Source: Phycisphaerae bacterium (GTDB taxonomy: Bacteria; Planctomycetota; Phycisphaerae; UBA1845; UTPLA1). From it: a stretch of 64,000 nucleotides of DNA. Shown piece after piece: positions 55,231 through 64,000 of this stretch. Position numbers and translations under genes: made by a program. The notes beneath the pieces are model-generated. The model saw only the letters and a list, made by a program, of their open reading frames with translations. It did no database searches and was not told where the DNA came from. Within the stretch, counting starts at the first letter, position 1; each line of letters starts with the position of its first letter. The stretch is from the NCBI GenBank assembly GCA_023150615.1, contig JAKLKO010000020.1:1-64000 (forward strand). The letters are read 5' to 3'.

Positions 55231-58200
55231 GTGAAGGTGATCGAGGCGATCGCCCGCGATCCGGTCGTGGGCCGCATCGCCGACGCCCTCGCGGATGCAC
55301 GGGGGCCGGTCGGCGTCAGCGGCTTGTGGGGATCGTGCGCGCCGATCCTGGCCGGGGCCGTCGCAAGGGCCGCCGGACGGCCGCTGCTCTACGTCACCGC
55401 CCATCTCGAAGACGCCGATCACGCGCAGGATGACATCGAGACCTGCTATGGCCAGACGCCGGAGCTGCTCGCGGCGTGGGAGGCGCTGCCCGGCGAGGGA
55501 ACGGGCAGCGGCGAGATCGGCGCGGCCCGGAGCCGCCTGTGCGGACGGCTGGCGTCGGGCGAGTCGGTCCGCACGATCGTCACGCCGATCCAGGCGCTGA
55601 TGCAGGCCGTGCCGACGCCCGCGGCCCTGTCGGCGCACGCGCTGGAGCTGCGGATCGGGCAGTCGATCCCGCCGCGCCAGGTTGCCGAGTGGCTCGTCGC
55701 GCGGGGCATGAACCGGCTGGACCAGGTCGAGGAGCCGGGCGATTTCGCATTGCGCGGGGGGATCCTCGACGTCTTTCACACGGCCGACGTGGATCCCGTG
55801 CGGATCGAGTTCTTCGGCGACCAGATCGAGTCCATCCGCGAGTTCGAACCCGGCTCGCAGCGCTCCACGCGCGCGCTTGACCGAATTCGGCTTTCGCTTG
55901 CGCCTCCGCCGTCGCTGCAGCACGGCGAAACCACTTCCTTCTTCAACTTCCTGCCCAGGGACACGATCGTCGCACTGCGCGAACCGGCCGAGGTGCAGGA
56001 GTTGGGCCGCACGATCCTGGCCCGACTGGGCACGCCGTTGGGCATGTTTCCGGTCGAGGCGATCTTTCGCCGCGCGGCGGACTTTGCGCTGGTGCAGATG
56101 TCGCGCTTTGCGGGCTCGGTTGCGCCGGATCGCGGCGTCGTCGTTGACGCGAGCCCGCTGCCGCAGTTCGAGCCGAAGGCGGTCGACGCCGTGCAGCAGT
56201 TGGTCACGCTCGGCCAGCGCGGACACGCCACGGTCTGGTGCGACAACCAGGGCGAGGTTGATCGGCTCGGCGAACTGATCGCCCAGGTCTGCACCGCCGG
56301 CGGCCTGGCAACGCCGAACCTCGAGGTCGCGATCGGTCTCGTGCACCAGGGTTTCTGCTGGCGGCCGAGCACCGCATCGCGCGACGAGGAGTCGCCGGCA
56401 TTTGTGCTCACGTCCGGCCACGAGGTCTTCCATCGCTATCAACATCGGCGGCGCATCCGTCGCGTCGTCACGGGCCGGCCGATCGATTCGTTTCTCGATC
56501 TCCAGGCGAACGACTACGTCGTGCACGTCGTGCACGGGATCGGCAAGTTTGTCGGCATGAAGACGATGGTGAAGGGCGACAGCCGCAAGGCGGAGGAGTT
56601 CCTGACGCTCCGATTCGCCGACGATGCCGTGATGCACGTGCCGGTCTCGCAGATCGACCTGGTTCAGAAATACGTCGGATCGGGCGGCGCGGCCCCGCCG
56701 CTGTCGAAGCTCGGCGGGACGCGCTGGAAAGCGACGACGGCCCGCGTGGCCGAGGCGGTGGATGACCTCGCGGCGGAGTTGCTGCGCGTGCAGGCGCAGC
56801 GCGAGTCGCAGCCCGGCGTTTCGTATCCTGGCGACACGTCGTGGCAGAAGGAGTTCGAAAGTGCGTTTCCGTACGCCGAGACACCGGACCAGTCGTCGGG
56901 CCTGGCGGAGATTAAGCGCGACATGGCCCGCGCGCGGCCGATGGACCGGCTGCTGTGCGGCGATGTGGGCTACGGCAAGACGGAGCTGGCGGTCCGCGCG
57001 GCCTTCAAGGTTGTCGAGTTCGGCAAGCAGGTCGCCGTGCTCGTGCCGACGACCGTGCTTGCCGAGCAGCACGAGCAGACGTTCCGCGAGCGACTGGCGG
57101 ACTACCCGTTCGTCGTCGAGTCGGTTTCGCGTTTCAAGTCGAAAAAGCAGCAGGCCGAAGTCCTCGCGCGGGCGAGAAAGGGCCAGGTTGACATCCTGAT
57201 CGGCACGCACCGGCTGCTCAGCAAGGACGTGAGGTTCGCCGATCTCGGGCTGGTCGTGATCGATGAGGAGCAGCGATTCGGCGTCGAGCACAAGGAACGT
57301 CTGAAGCAACTGCGCAGCACCGTTGACGTCCTGACGCTGACGGCCACGCCGATCCCGCGCACCCTTCACATGTCGCTGATCGGATTGCGCGACATCAGCG
57401 CGCTCGCAACGCCGCCGCTCGACCGCCGCGCCATCACCACGCGCGTCACGACCTGGGACGCCAACCTTGTCCGGGCGGCGATCCTGCGCGAGATGAACCG
57501 GGACGGCCAGGTCTATTTCGTCCACAATCGCGTGCAGACCATCCGCCAGACCGCCGATCGCATCGCGGCCATCGTGCCCGAGGCCCGACTGCTGATCGGC
57601 CACGGCCAGATGCCGCCCGATGAACTGGAGGACGTGATGGTCCGCTTCGTACGGCATGAGGCCGACGTGCTCGTCTGCACCACGATCATCGAGGCCGGCC
57701 TCGACATCCCCAACGTCAATACGATTCTCATCGACAGCGCTGATCGATTTGGACTGGCCGACCTGCACCAGCTTCGGGGTCGCGTGGGTCGGTACAAGCA
57801 CCGGGCCTACTGCTATCTGCTCCTCTCGCCGGAGCGCCCGCTGACCGACACGGCTGCCAAGCGGTTGAAGGCGATCGAGGAGTTCAGCGAGCTGGGCGCG
57901 GGCTTTCGCATCGCCATGCGCGACCTGGAGATTCGCGGCGCGGGCAACATCCTCGGCCCGGAGCAGTCCGGCCACATCGCCGCCGTGGGTTACGAGATGT
58001 ACTGCCGGCTGCTCGAACAGGCCGTTCGGCGGATGAAGGGCGAGGCCCCCGCCCCGACGGTGGACGTGCATCTGGAGCTGAACGTCGAGGCGTACCTGCC
58101 GAAGCACTATATCCCGTCGGACCGGCAGCGCATGGAGGCGTATCGGCGCGTCACGTCGTGCCGCACGCCGCAGGAGGTGTCGCAGCTTGAGGCCGACCTT

Positions 58201-58515
58201 GTCGATGCCTTCGGTCGACTGCCGCGCGAGGCGGCGACCTTGCTGACGCTGGCCGAGATTCGCGTCCGCGCGGCGCCATGGGGCATCCGGACGATCATCC
58301 GCCGCGAACCGGACCTGATCTTCACCATCGACGAGGTCAAGCGCGTCGAACCGCTCTTCGACGGCGCGACCGGCAGCGTGCGGCTGGTCGATACGCAGAC
58401 GATCCACTGGCGCCTGTCCGATGTGTATTTTCACGGCGACACCCTGCTGACCGTGCTGCGCGGACGACTCATGCGCGCCGCCGGCGAGCGGAGCGCCGCG
58501 GCGTCGGCCGGGTGA
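55231..58515 (+). CDS. mfd: Transcription-repair coupling factor
   Basis: 1,094 residues. Order: UvrB-homology domains (1-about 340), RNA-polymerase-interaction Tudor-like domain (DYVVHVVHGIGKFVG, about 425-500), RecG-like translocase (Walker A GDVGYGKTE near 577; Walker B VVIDEEQRFG near 676; TRG region with LHQLRGRVGRYKH), and the C-terminal UvrA-binding domain. It pushes or releases RNA polymerase stalled at lesions and recruits UvrA. GTG start with no Shine-Dalgarno; a TATAAT box ends eight bases upstream. Confidence 0.96.
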   Translation: MKVIEAIARDPVVGRIADALADARGPVGVSGLWGSCAPILAGAVARAAGRPLLYVTAHLEDADHAQDDIETCYGQTPELLAAWEALPGEGTGSGEIGAARSRLCGRLASGESVRTIVTPIQALMQAVPTPAALSAHALELRIGQSIPPRQVAEWLVARGMNRLDQVEEPGDFALRGGILDVFHTADVDPVRIEFFGDQIESIREFEPGSQRSTRALDRIRLSLAPPPSLQHGETTSFFNFLPRDTIVALREPAEVQELGRTILARLGTPLGMFPVEAIFRRAADFALVQMSRFAGSVAPDRGVVVDASPLPQFEPKAVDAVQQLVTLGQRGHATVWCDNQGEVDRLGELIAQVCTAGGLATPNLEVAIGLVHQGFCWRPSTASRDEESPAFVLTSGHEVFHRYQHRRRIRRVVTGRPIDSFLDLQANDYVVHVVHGIGKFVGMKTMVKGDSRKAEEFLTLRFADDAVMHVPVSQIDLVQKYVGSGGAAPPLSKLGGTRWKATTARVAEAVDDLAAELLRVQAQRESQPGVSYPGDTSWQKEFESAFPYAETPDQSSGLAEIKRDMARARPMDRLLCGDVGYGKTELAVRAAFKVVEFGKQVAVLVPTTVLAEQHEQTFRERLADYPFVVESVSRFKSKKQQAEVLARARKGQVDILIGTHRLLSKDVRFADLGLVVIDEEQRFGVEHKERLKQLRSTVDVLTLTATPIPRTLHMSLIGLRDISALATPPLDRRAITTRVTTWDANLVRAAILREMNRDGQVYFVHNRVQTIRQTADRIAAIVPEARLLIGHGQMPPDELEDVMVRFVRHEADVLVCTTIIEAGLDIPNVNTILIDSADRFGLADLHQLRGRVGRYKHRAYCYLLLSPERPLTDTAAKRLKAIEEFSELGAGFRIAMRDLEIRGAGNILGPEQSGHIAAVGYEMYCRLLEQAVRRMKGEAPAPTVDVHLELNVEAYLPKHYIPSDRQRMEAYRRVTSCRTPQEVSQLEADLVDAFGRLPREAATLLTLAEIRVRAAPWGIRTIIRREPDLIFTIDEVKRVEPLFDGATGSVRLVDTQTIHWRLSDVYFHGDTLLTVLRGRLMRAAGERSAAASAG

Positions 58516-58589
58516 CACGACGGCGCATCGCCGCGGCTTGACGCTCCGGCGAGACTGCGCGATAGTCCGGTCACGCGGACGAGATCGAA

Positions 58590-60761
58590 ATGCTCCCCGG
58601 AACGTTCGACGAGTGGATTGACTATGAGTGGCTGCTTACGAACGGCCACGGCGCGTTCGCGTGCTCCACGCTGATCGGCTGTCCAACGCGCCGCGAACAC
58701 GGCTGGCTGACCTGGAACCAGCCCGGCCCACGGCTTAAGCGCTGGATGCTCTGGTCGCACGCGGCCGAGCACGTTCAGATCGACGGCCGGACCTATTTGC
58801 TCGCCAACTTCGAGTTCAACAACGCGATCGACCCGCACGGATATCGCAACCTGACGCGCGTCGAGGTCCGCAACGAAGGTCCGAGCCCTTTCGTTCGCTG
58901 GACCTACGAGATCGGTTCGCTTCGGATTGTGCGGCAGGTGCGCCTGGTCGAGGGGCGCGACGCCGTCGTCGTTCGTTACGAGGTCGATGGGCGGCCGGGC
59001 GTCGAGGCGAGGTTGCAGGTCTGGCCGCTGATCGCTAGCCGCGCGCTCAACACGCTGCGGCGGCGCTCGGCGGGCGAGCTGTTCGATGTGGGGTGTGATG
59101 GCGAGGTCCTCGGGCTGACGTACCGGCAGGACGATCGCGTTCGCTTCGGCATCGTCGGTCGGCGCGACGACGGCGGCCCGCCGGTCGAATTCCACGCCCG
59201 CGGCGACTGGTGGTACAACTTCCGCTATCGGCGCGAGGCGGAGCGCGGACTGGACTTCGGCGAGGACCTCATGGTCCCCGGCGCGTTCACCGCCGTCGGC
59301 CGCGGACCGCTGCGCGTCGAGCTGATCGGTCTCGTCGGCCATCGCGATCCGCACGTCCTGCGGCACGCCGTCGAGGACCTGCTGGCCGATCCGATCGATC
59401 GCGCGGCGCGGATTTCGCCGCAGGAACCGACGATCTCGGTCGTGGCGACCGGCGCATCGGACCAGAAGCTGGTCGTGCACTGCGAAGGCTGCGCCGAAGC
59501 GCGACTGGAGCGCGCCGCGCGGCAATTCATGTTCCGCCAGACGCACGTCGGCGGGACGAATCGGCTCGGACTCATCGCCGGTTATCCCTGGCTTGACGAA
59601 TACGCGCGCGACGCGTGCATGTCCATCCCCGGGTTGCTCCTTGAGACGGGGCGCGTGGCCGAGGCGCGCGAATTGCTCCTGCGCCTGGCGCTGTTGCGTC
59701 GCAACGGCGCGCTGCCGTCGCACATCAGCGACGAGCCGGACGACAGCGAGTACGTCAGCGCCGACGCCGCGCTCTGGCTGATCCATGCCATCGACGCATA
59801 CCTGCACGCGACCGACGATGCATCGCCGGCCGCCGCCGAAATGCTGCGGGCATCGCTGGACATCGTACGCGCAATGCGCAACGACGAGCACGCCGGCATG
59901 CGCTGTGACGACGACGGACTGCTCGTCTGCGAAGACATCGGTTTCGCTTCCACGTGGATGGACGCCCGCTATGCCTGGGTCTTCAGTACGCCGCGCACGG
60001 GCAAGGCGGTTGACGTCAACGCGCTGTGGTATCACGCCCTCTGTGTCCTCGCCGCACGGGCTGAGACGGTCGATTCGGACGGCGCCGCGCAGTGCGCGAC
60101 GCTCGCGGCGCTCGTGCGCGACAGGTTCGCGCCGACCTTCTGGAATCCCGCGGTCGGCGGACTCTTCGACACGATCGGCCCGGACGGCCCGGACGCCTCA
60201 ATCCGGCCGAACCAGGTCCTCGCGGTCAGCTTTCGGAACAGCGCCCTGACCGCGGCGCAGCAGGCCGCCGTCGTGCGGCTCGTGCAGACCGAGCTGCTCA
60301 CGCCCGTGGGCCTCCGCACGCTCTCGCCGGCCGATCCGCGCTACCAGGGCCGCTACGAGGGCTCGATCGAGCATTGCGAACGCGCGGCGCATCAAGGTTC
60401 GGTTTATCCGTGGCTCATGGGTCCGTTCGTTGACGCGTATCTCCGCGTGCACGGCGAGTCGTCTCAGTCCCGCGCGGCGGCCCGCGCGTTCCTCGAGCCG
60501 CTCGTCGCGCACATCGTCGGTCCGGGTTGTCTGGGCGGCGTCAGCGGCATCTTCGACGGCGACCCGCCGCATCGACCCCGCGGCTGCATCCAGCAGCTTT
60601 GGAGCGTCGCCGAAGTGCTCCGCGCCTGGCGCAAGACGGCCGAATTGAAGCCGGCGGCCGGATCGGCATCGTTGCCGCGCGGCCCGGACGCCCCGGCTTG
60701 CGGCGGCGCGCCGGACGGACGGTCCGATGCAACGACGGCCTCCTCGGTGGGTTCGCGATGA
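58590..60761 (+). CDS. Glycogen-debranching-type amylo-alpha-1,6-glucosidase (GH133-like)
   Basis: 723 residues. N-terminal beta-rich domain (about 1-280; DYEWLLTNGHGAFACSTLIGCPTRREHGWL is the bacterial/archaeal GDE N-domain signature), then an (alpha/alpha)6 barrel (about 300-680; AGYPWLDEYARDACMSIPGLLLETGR, STPRTGKAVDVNALWYHAL, RPNQVLAVSF, YEGSIEHCERAAHQGSVYPWLMGPFVDAYLR). It should hydrolyse alpha-1,6 branches of glycogen-like glucans. The 3' end overlaps purC by four bases. C-terminal tail is Ala/Gly/Pro-rich. Confidence 0.9.
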   Translation: MLPGTFDEWIDYEWLLTNGHGAFACSTLIGCPTRREHGWLTWNQPGPRLKRWMLWSHAAEHVQIDGRTYLLANFEFNNAIDPHGYRNLTRVEVRNEGPSPFVRWTYEIGSLRIVRQVRLVEGRDAVVVRYEVDGRPGVEARLQVWPLIASRALNTLRRRSAGELFDVGCDGEVLGLTYRQDDRVRFGIVGRRDDGGPPVEFHARGDWWYNFRYRREAERGLDFGEDLMVPGAFTAVGRGPLRVELIGLVGHRDPHVLRHAVEDLLADPIDRAARISPQEPTISVVATGASDQKLVVHCEGCAEARLERAARQFMFRQTHVGGTNRLGLIAGYPWLDEYARDACMSIPGLLLETGRVAEARELLLRLALLRRNGALPSHISDEPDDSEYVSADAALWLIHAIDAYLHATDDASPAAAEMLRASLDIVRAMRNDEHAGMRCDDDGLLVCEDIGFASTWMDARYAWVFSTPRTGKAVDVNALWYHALCVLAARAETVDSDGAAQCATLAALVRDRFAPTFWNPAVGGLFDTIGPDGPDASIRPNQVLAVSFRNSALTAAQQAAVVRLVQTELLTPVGLRTLSPADPRYQGRYEGSIEHCERAAHQGSVYPWLMGPFVDAYLRVHGESSQSRAAARAFLEPLVAHIVGPGCLGGVSGIFDGDPPHRPRGCIQQLWSVAEVLRAWRKTAELKPAAGSASLPRGPDAPACGGAPDGRSDATTASSVGSR

Positions 60762-61687
60762 GCGGCCCGGCGCTGCTCGAGACGCACCTGTCCGGCGTTC
60801 CCGTAAAGCGCGGCAAGGTCCGCGACGTCTATGATCTGGGCGACCGCGTCCTCATCGTCGCCACCGACCGCATCAGCGCCTTTGACGTTGTGATGGCCAA
60901 CGGCATCCCCGACAAAGGCCGCTTGCTGACGGGGCTCGCGCAATTCTGGTTCGAGCGGTTCTCGCAGCGTGTGCCGCATCACCTCCTGTCGATCGCCGGC
61001 GACATGTTCCCGGCCGAGTTTGCGCCGTACGCGACGATGCTCGCCGGGCGCACGATGCTCTGCGAGAAGGCGACGGTTGTGCCGATCGAGTGCGTCGTCC
61101 GTGGGTACCTCGCCGGCAGCGGATGGAAGGAGTACCAGGCCACCGGACGCGTCTGCGGCGTGCCGCTCCCGGCCGGACTGCGGCAGGGCGAACGCTTGCC
61201 CGAGCCGATCTTCACGCCGGCGACCAAGTCCGAGTCGGGGCACGACGAGAATATCACCTTCGAGCAGGCCAGCGATCGTGTCGGGGGCGAGACGATGCGT
61301 ACGCTCCGCGAGCGGAGCCTCTTGATCTACCGCGAAGCCGCGGCGTACGCCGAATCGCGCGGAATCCTGATCGCCGACACGAAGTTCGAGTTCGGTCACG
61401 TCGAAGCGTGGGGCGGGCCGAGCGATTCCGGCACGTTGATCCTTGTGGATGAAGTCCTCACGCCCGATTCGTCTCGATTCTGGCCCGCCGATCGTTACCA
61501 GCCCGGCCGCGACCAGGCGAGCTTCGACAAGCAGTTCGTCCGGGACTACCTCGAAGGGCTGTGCTTGGCGGGGAAGTGGGACAAGTCGCCGCCGGGTCCG
61601 ACGCTGCCGGACGAGGTTGTCGCGGGGACACGGGCGCGCTACATCGAGGCGTACGAGCGTCTCACCGGGCGGAAATTCAAATCCTGA
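60758..61687 (+). CDS. purC: Phosphoribosylaminoimidazole-succinocarboxamide synthase
   Basis: 309 residues from the ATG at 60758 within ATGA, overlapping the debranching gene stop. SAICAR synthetase core: KRGKVRDVYDLGDRVLIVATDRISAFDVVM (ATP and substrate), VVRGYLAGSGWKEYQ, DTKFEFGH and EVLTPDSSRFWP. Catalyses a step of de novo purine synthesis. Length suits the longer eukaryote/proteobacterial type rather than the 240-residue form. Tail overlaps the convergent methyltransferase gene by 11 bases. Confidence 0.96.
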   Translation: MSGPALLETHLSGVPVKRGKVRDVYDLGDRVLIVATDRISAFDVVMANGIPDKGRLLTGLAQFWFERFSQRVPHHLLSIAGDMFPAEFAPYATMLAGRTMLCEKATVVPIECVVRGYLAGSGWKEYQATGRVCGVPLPAGLRQGERLPEPIFTPATKSESGHDENITFEQASDRVGGETMRTLRERSLLIYREAAAYAESRGILIADTKFEFGHVEAWGGPSDSGTLILVDEVLTPDSSRFWPADRYQPGRDQASFDKQFVRDYLEGLCLAGKWDKSPPGPTLPDEVVAGTRARYIEAYERLTGRKFKS

Positions 61688-63158
61688 CGTCGCCGCGCGG
61701 CAACGCGATGCGCTCCACGTCGCGCGGTTCGAGCTTGCGCAGCCCGGCCGCATAGAGCCGCTGCTCGGCGGCGATGCGACGCTGCGTGTCGCGGCGCGAG
61801 AGCAGCGCGTGCAGCCGATCGGCGTCAATGCCGTCGTGTGGATAGATCGAGTGGAACGCGGTCAGGTGCGACACGCCGGCCTCGTTGCGTACGAAGCGAA
61901 AGCCGCTGCGGGCAAAGACATTAATCCAGACCGGCGCGGGATCGCGCTGCTCCGGGCGATACCAGATCGGCCGGTGCGCCGGAAGGTACCGGCGGTGCAC
62001 GCCCGCGCGGCGTCCGAGGGCGAGGTATCGCCGCACGGCCGGCCGCAGCGGCGTTCGGGGATCGAGCAGGTAGATGCGCTCGTCTGCGTCGATGAGGCGC
62101 TGCACGTCGCTGCGCGTCAGTCGCGGACCGCGGATGTGCGCCGCTTTCGAGACGCAGATCCGCACGTCCGCGCGATCGAGGCCGTGCCGAAGAAGCTCCG
62201 ACGGACGCAGGACGAAGAACTCGTTCGCTCCGGTGGCGATGCCGCGGACGCAGCGAGCGAACTGTTCCAGCTTCGCGCCGGCCGACGCGCCGTTCGAGTC
62301 CGGGTCGAACAGCGGCGACCACTTGGCGTCGGGGTCGAGTTCGTCGCGCGCAACGGCTCGAGTCGTACGACCGCTGAACAGCTCGCGCGTGCGGCGGACG
62401 CGGCGGAGACGAACCGGTTCGTTCGATCGCCGCCCGCGGCGCAGCAGCGTGATGGCGGCCGTGGTCAGCACGTCGTTGAAGACCGTCGCGCGATGATCGA
62501 AGTGGATGATCTCGTCGATCGCGTTTTCGTCAAGGAAGTAGCGCTTCAGCGTGCGGCCGAAATCGGCGTTCAGCCACTCGGCGGGCGTGATGATCGCCGC
62601 CCGACCGCCCGGCGCGAGCAGCGACCAGATGCGGAGCATGAAGAGCCCGTAGAGGTTGGTCGTGCGCGGAACGCGCCGGCCCAGCCGTCGATCGAACGCG
62701 TCGAAAATGCCGTCGTCGCACGCGTGATCGTGGTGCCGCACGTAGGGTGGGTTACAGACCGCCGCATCGAATCCACCGTCGAACCGTGCGCGCAGAAAGT
62801 CGGCCGTCCGCAGCTCGAGTCGGCCGCCGAGCGCGCGCGCCTCGGACGATGCGCTGAACCGCGCGGCCAGCCGCGGGTCGAGTTCGCATGCGATGATCCG
62901 CGTTCGCCGCAGGCGCGTGTCGCGCTGCGATCGCTCCACGAACGCTCGAATGAACACGCCGTCACCGACGGCCGGATCCAGCAGGCGACGTGGGACGACG
63001 GCCGTGGCCCATCGCACGAGGAACTCCGCGACGACGGGTGGCGTGAAGACCTGCCCGAGTGCGCGCGGCGACGCGGGTCGTCGTGGCGGATGCTCGCGAA
63101 CGTTCGGGCGAAGCTTGCGTTGGGTCGGTCGCTTGAGCGTTCTGGTCGACGCCGCCAT
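61677..63158 (-). CDS. Orphan N6-adenine DNA methyltransferase
   Basis: 493 residues. FTPPVVAEFL (38-47) and DPAVGDGVF (61-69, motif I) are followed by CELDP, and CNPPY (135-139) is the adenine-N6 catalytic motif IV. The C-terminal half (about 230-493) is a target-recognition-like region. Eco57I/TaqI-like methyltransferase; no nuclease domain and no restriction gene is adjacent, so it is either a solitary DNA methylase or part of a remote system. It ends inside purC and starts eight bases after the M20 gene stop. Confidence 0.82.
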   Translation of the reverse strand: MAASTRTLKRPTQRKLRPNVREHPPRRPASPRALGQVFTPPVVAEFLVRWATAVVPRRLLDPAVGDGVFIRAFVERSQRDTRLRRTRIIACELDPRLAARFSASSEARALGGRLELRTADFLRARFDGGFDAAVCNPPYVRHHDHACDDGIFDAFDRRLGRRVPRTTNLYGLFMLRIWSLLAPGGRAAIITPAEWLNADFGRTLKRYFLDENAIDEIIHFDHRATVFNDVLTTAAITLLRRGRRSNEPVRLRRVRRTRELFSGRTTRAVARDELDPDAKWSPLFDPDSNGASAGAKLEQFARCVRGIATGANEFFVLRPSELLRHGLDRADVRICVSKAAHIRGPRLTRSDVQRLIDADERIYLLDPRTPLRPAVRRYLALGRRAGVHRRYLPAHRPIWYRPEQRDPAPVWINVFARSGFRFVRNEAGVSHLTAFHSIYPHDGIDADRLHALLSRRDTQRRIAAEQRLYAAGLRKLEPRDVERIALPRGDVRI

Positions 63159-63165
63159 CGGTCAG

Positions 63166-64000
63166 TCAGGGCTTCTTCTCGCCGAGGATCGCCAGCGCCA
63201 GGCTCGTGAGCGAGCGGACGCCGGTGCGGATCGTCGGCTCCGGAATCGGCGCGAACTTGCTCGAGTGCATCGCCGGCAAGGGCGCTCCGCCCGGCTGCTT
63301 CGACGCCTCGATCGCGGCTGCATCGCCCGCGCCCAGCCAGAACATGTAGCCGGGCACGCCGAGCGTCGCCGCGTACTGGCCGAAGTCCTCGCCACCCATG
63401 GTCGGCGGCTTGTCGATGACCTTGTCCGGTCCCAGCAGGGATTGGAACAGCGCACGGGCGTCGGCGCTGAGTTGCGGGTCGTTGTAGCTGGCCGGCGTGA
63501 ACTGGTCATCGAGCACGGTCATGTCCGGCGGCTGCGGACACGCGAGCGCCCGGCACGTATCGGTCGTGATCTGGCGGATCGAGTCGAGCACCTGCCGCCG
63601 AACGTCCTCCTTGTAGGAGCGCACGGTCAGCTTCAGATCGACGTGCGGCGGGATGATGTTGTGTTTCGTGCCGCCGTGGATAGACCCGACCGTGACGACG
63701 GCCGACTCGACCGGATCGATCCGCCGGCTGGTGATCGTCTGAAGCGCGACGACCACGTGCGACGCCGCCACAATCGGGTCGATCGCCTGGTGCGGATACG
63801 CCCCGTGTCCGCCCTTGCCGTAAATGCGGATGTCGACCGAATCCACGTTCGCGTTCACCCAGCCCGACGTGCAGCCCACCGAGCCAGCCGGCACGTCGTG
63901 CGCATCGTGGAGCGAGATGCACGCGTCGGGCCGCGGGAATCGCTTGAACAGGCCCGCGTCGATCATCATCCGCGCACCCTTGCCGATCTCCTCCGCCGGC
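63166..64000 (-). CDS. M20-family amidohydrolase, 5' end beyond window
   Basis: Partial; 278 residues visible, reading into the window edge (PAEEIGKGARMMIDAGLF at the N-terminal side). M20/AbgA-HipO features include HDAHDVPAGSVG, the dimerisation lid GKGGHGAYPHQAIDPI, and GGTKHNIIPPHVDLKLTVRSYKEDVRRQ, then GGEDFGQYA with a metal Glu near the C-terminus. Such enzymes cleave acyl or aminoacyl amides such as hippurate, N-acetyl-amino acids or aminobenzoyl-glutamate. Exact substrate unknown. Confidence 0.88.
   Translation of the reverse strand, partial: PAEEIGKGARMMIDAGLFKRFPRPDACISLHDAHDVPAGSVGCTSGWVNANVDSVDIRIYGKGGHGAYPHQAIDPIVAASHVVVALQTITSRRIDPVESAVVTVGSIHGGTKHNIIPPHVDLKLTVRSYKEDVRRQVLDSIRQITTDTCRALACPQPPDMTVLDDQFTPASYNDPQLSADARALFQSLLGPDKVIDKPPTMGGEDFGQYAATLGVPGYMFWLGAGDAAAIEASKQPGGAPLPAMHSSKFAPIPEPTIRTGVRSLTSLALAILGEKKP

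Noticed and set aside
55216..58518. Minus-strand open frame of 1,100 codons
   Set aside because: Exact complement of mfd; Arg/Asp/Ala-rich with no domain.

Overview
The window is a GC-rich bacterial chromosome segment, very probably from the Planctomycetota (Phycisphaerae-like). The evidence is a C-terminal dockerin-type GDLNCDG repeat on a secreted peptidase, linkers rich in 'TTQPA/ATQPA' on exported proteins, a complete MoxR/Bat operon, an ImuA-ImuB-DnaE2 mutasome, and many predicted lipoproteins and signal-peptide proteins. Lineage is inferred from these features, not from a marker-gene tree. About 46 protein genes, one RNA gene and no tRNA, rRNA, IS element or CRISPR array were found. The first 60 bases are pure C and look like an assembly edge artefact.

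Layout. 0.1-8 kb: asnA and serS (minus), a VCBS/FG-GAP propeller lipoprotein (plus), and an ankyrin protein coupled by a 4-base overlap to an M14 zinc carboxypeptidase (minus). 8-17 kb: an AraC/GyrI regulator, a lone flagellin, a small membrane-anchored protein, an RlmI-type rRNA methyltransferase, a zinc-ribbon membrane protein and a large S8 subtilase. 17-19 kb: a coupled pair of an unknown protein and a P-loop sulfotransferase. 19-25 kb: dnaE2, imuB, imuA (read imuA to dnaE2 on minus), with a good promoter ahead of imuA. 25-28 kb: a methyltransferase, an M28 peptidase with PDZ domain and a small lipoprotein.

28.4-38.5 kb is one long minus-strand operon: moxR, DUF58, a SurA/PpiC-type isomerase, a BatD-like lipoprotein, batA, batB, batC, batD, batE. 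The last six of these genes are joined by ATGA or GTGA overlaps. A VWA-domain protein with its own promoter region lies just upstream (38.7-40.5 kb).

40.6-44.8 kb (plus): a small lipoprotein, riboflavin synthase, pdxA, then the signal recognition particle RNA gene (ffs), dnaX and ybaB. dnaX carries a run of nine A followed by a short hairpin and an early stop in the -1 frame, the layout of programmed tau/gamma production. 44.8-48 kb (minus): a 2-oxoacid:ferredoxin oxidoreductase (alpha plus fused beta-gamma) with an SMI1/KNR4-like gene coupled behind it. 48-55 kb: a secreted esterase, an S41 peptidase coupled to tsaD, and a 1,113-residue BNR/sortilin-like propeller protein. 55-64 kb: mfd, a glycogen-debranching-type enzyme coupled to purC, an orphan adenine-specific DNA methyltransferase, and a truncated M20 amidohydrolase running off the window end.

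Several genes (mfd, the zinc-ribbon protein, the 206-residue protein) have a -10-like box 6-8 bases before the start codon and no Shine-Dalgarno sequence, which suggests leaderless transcripts.
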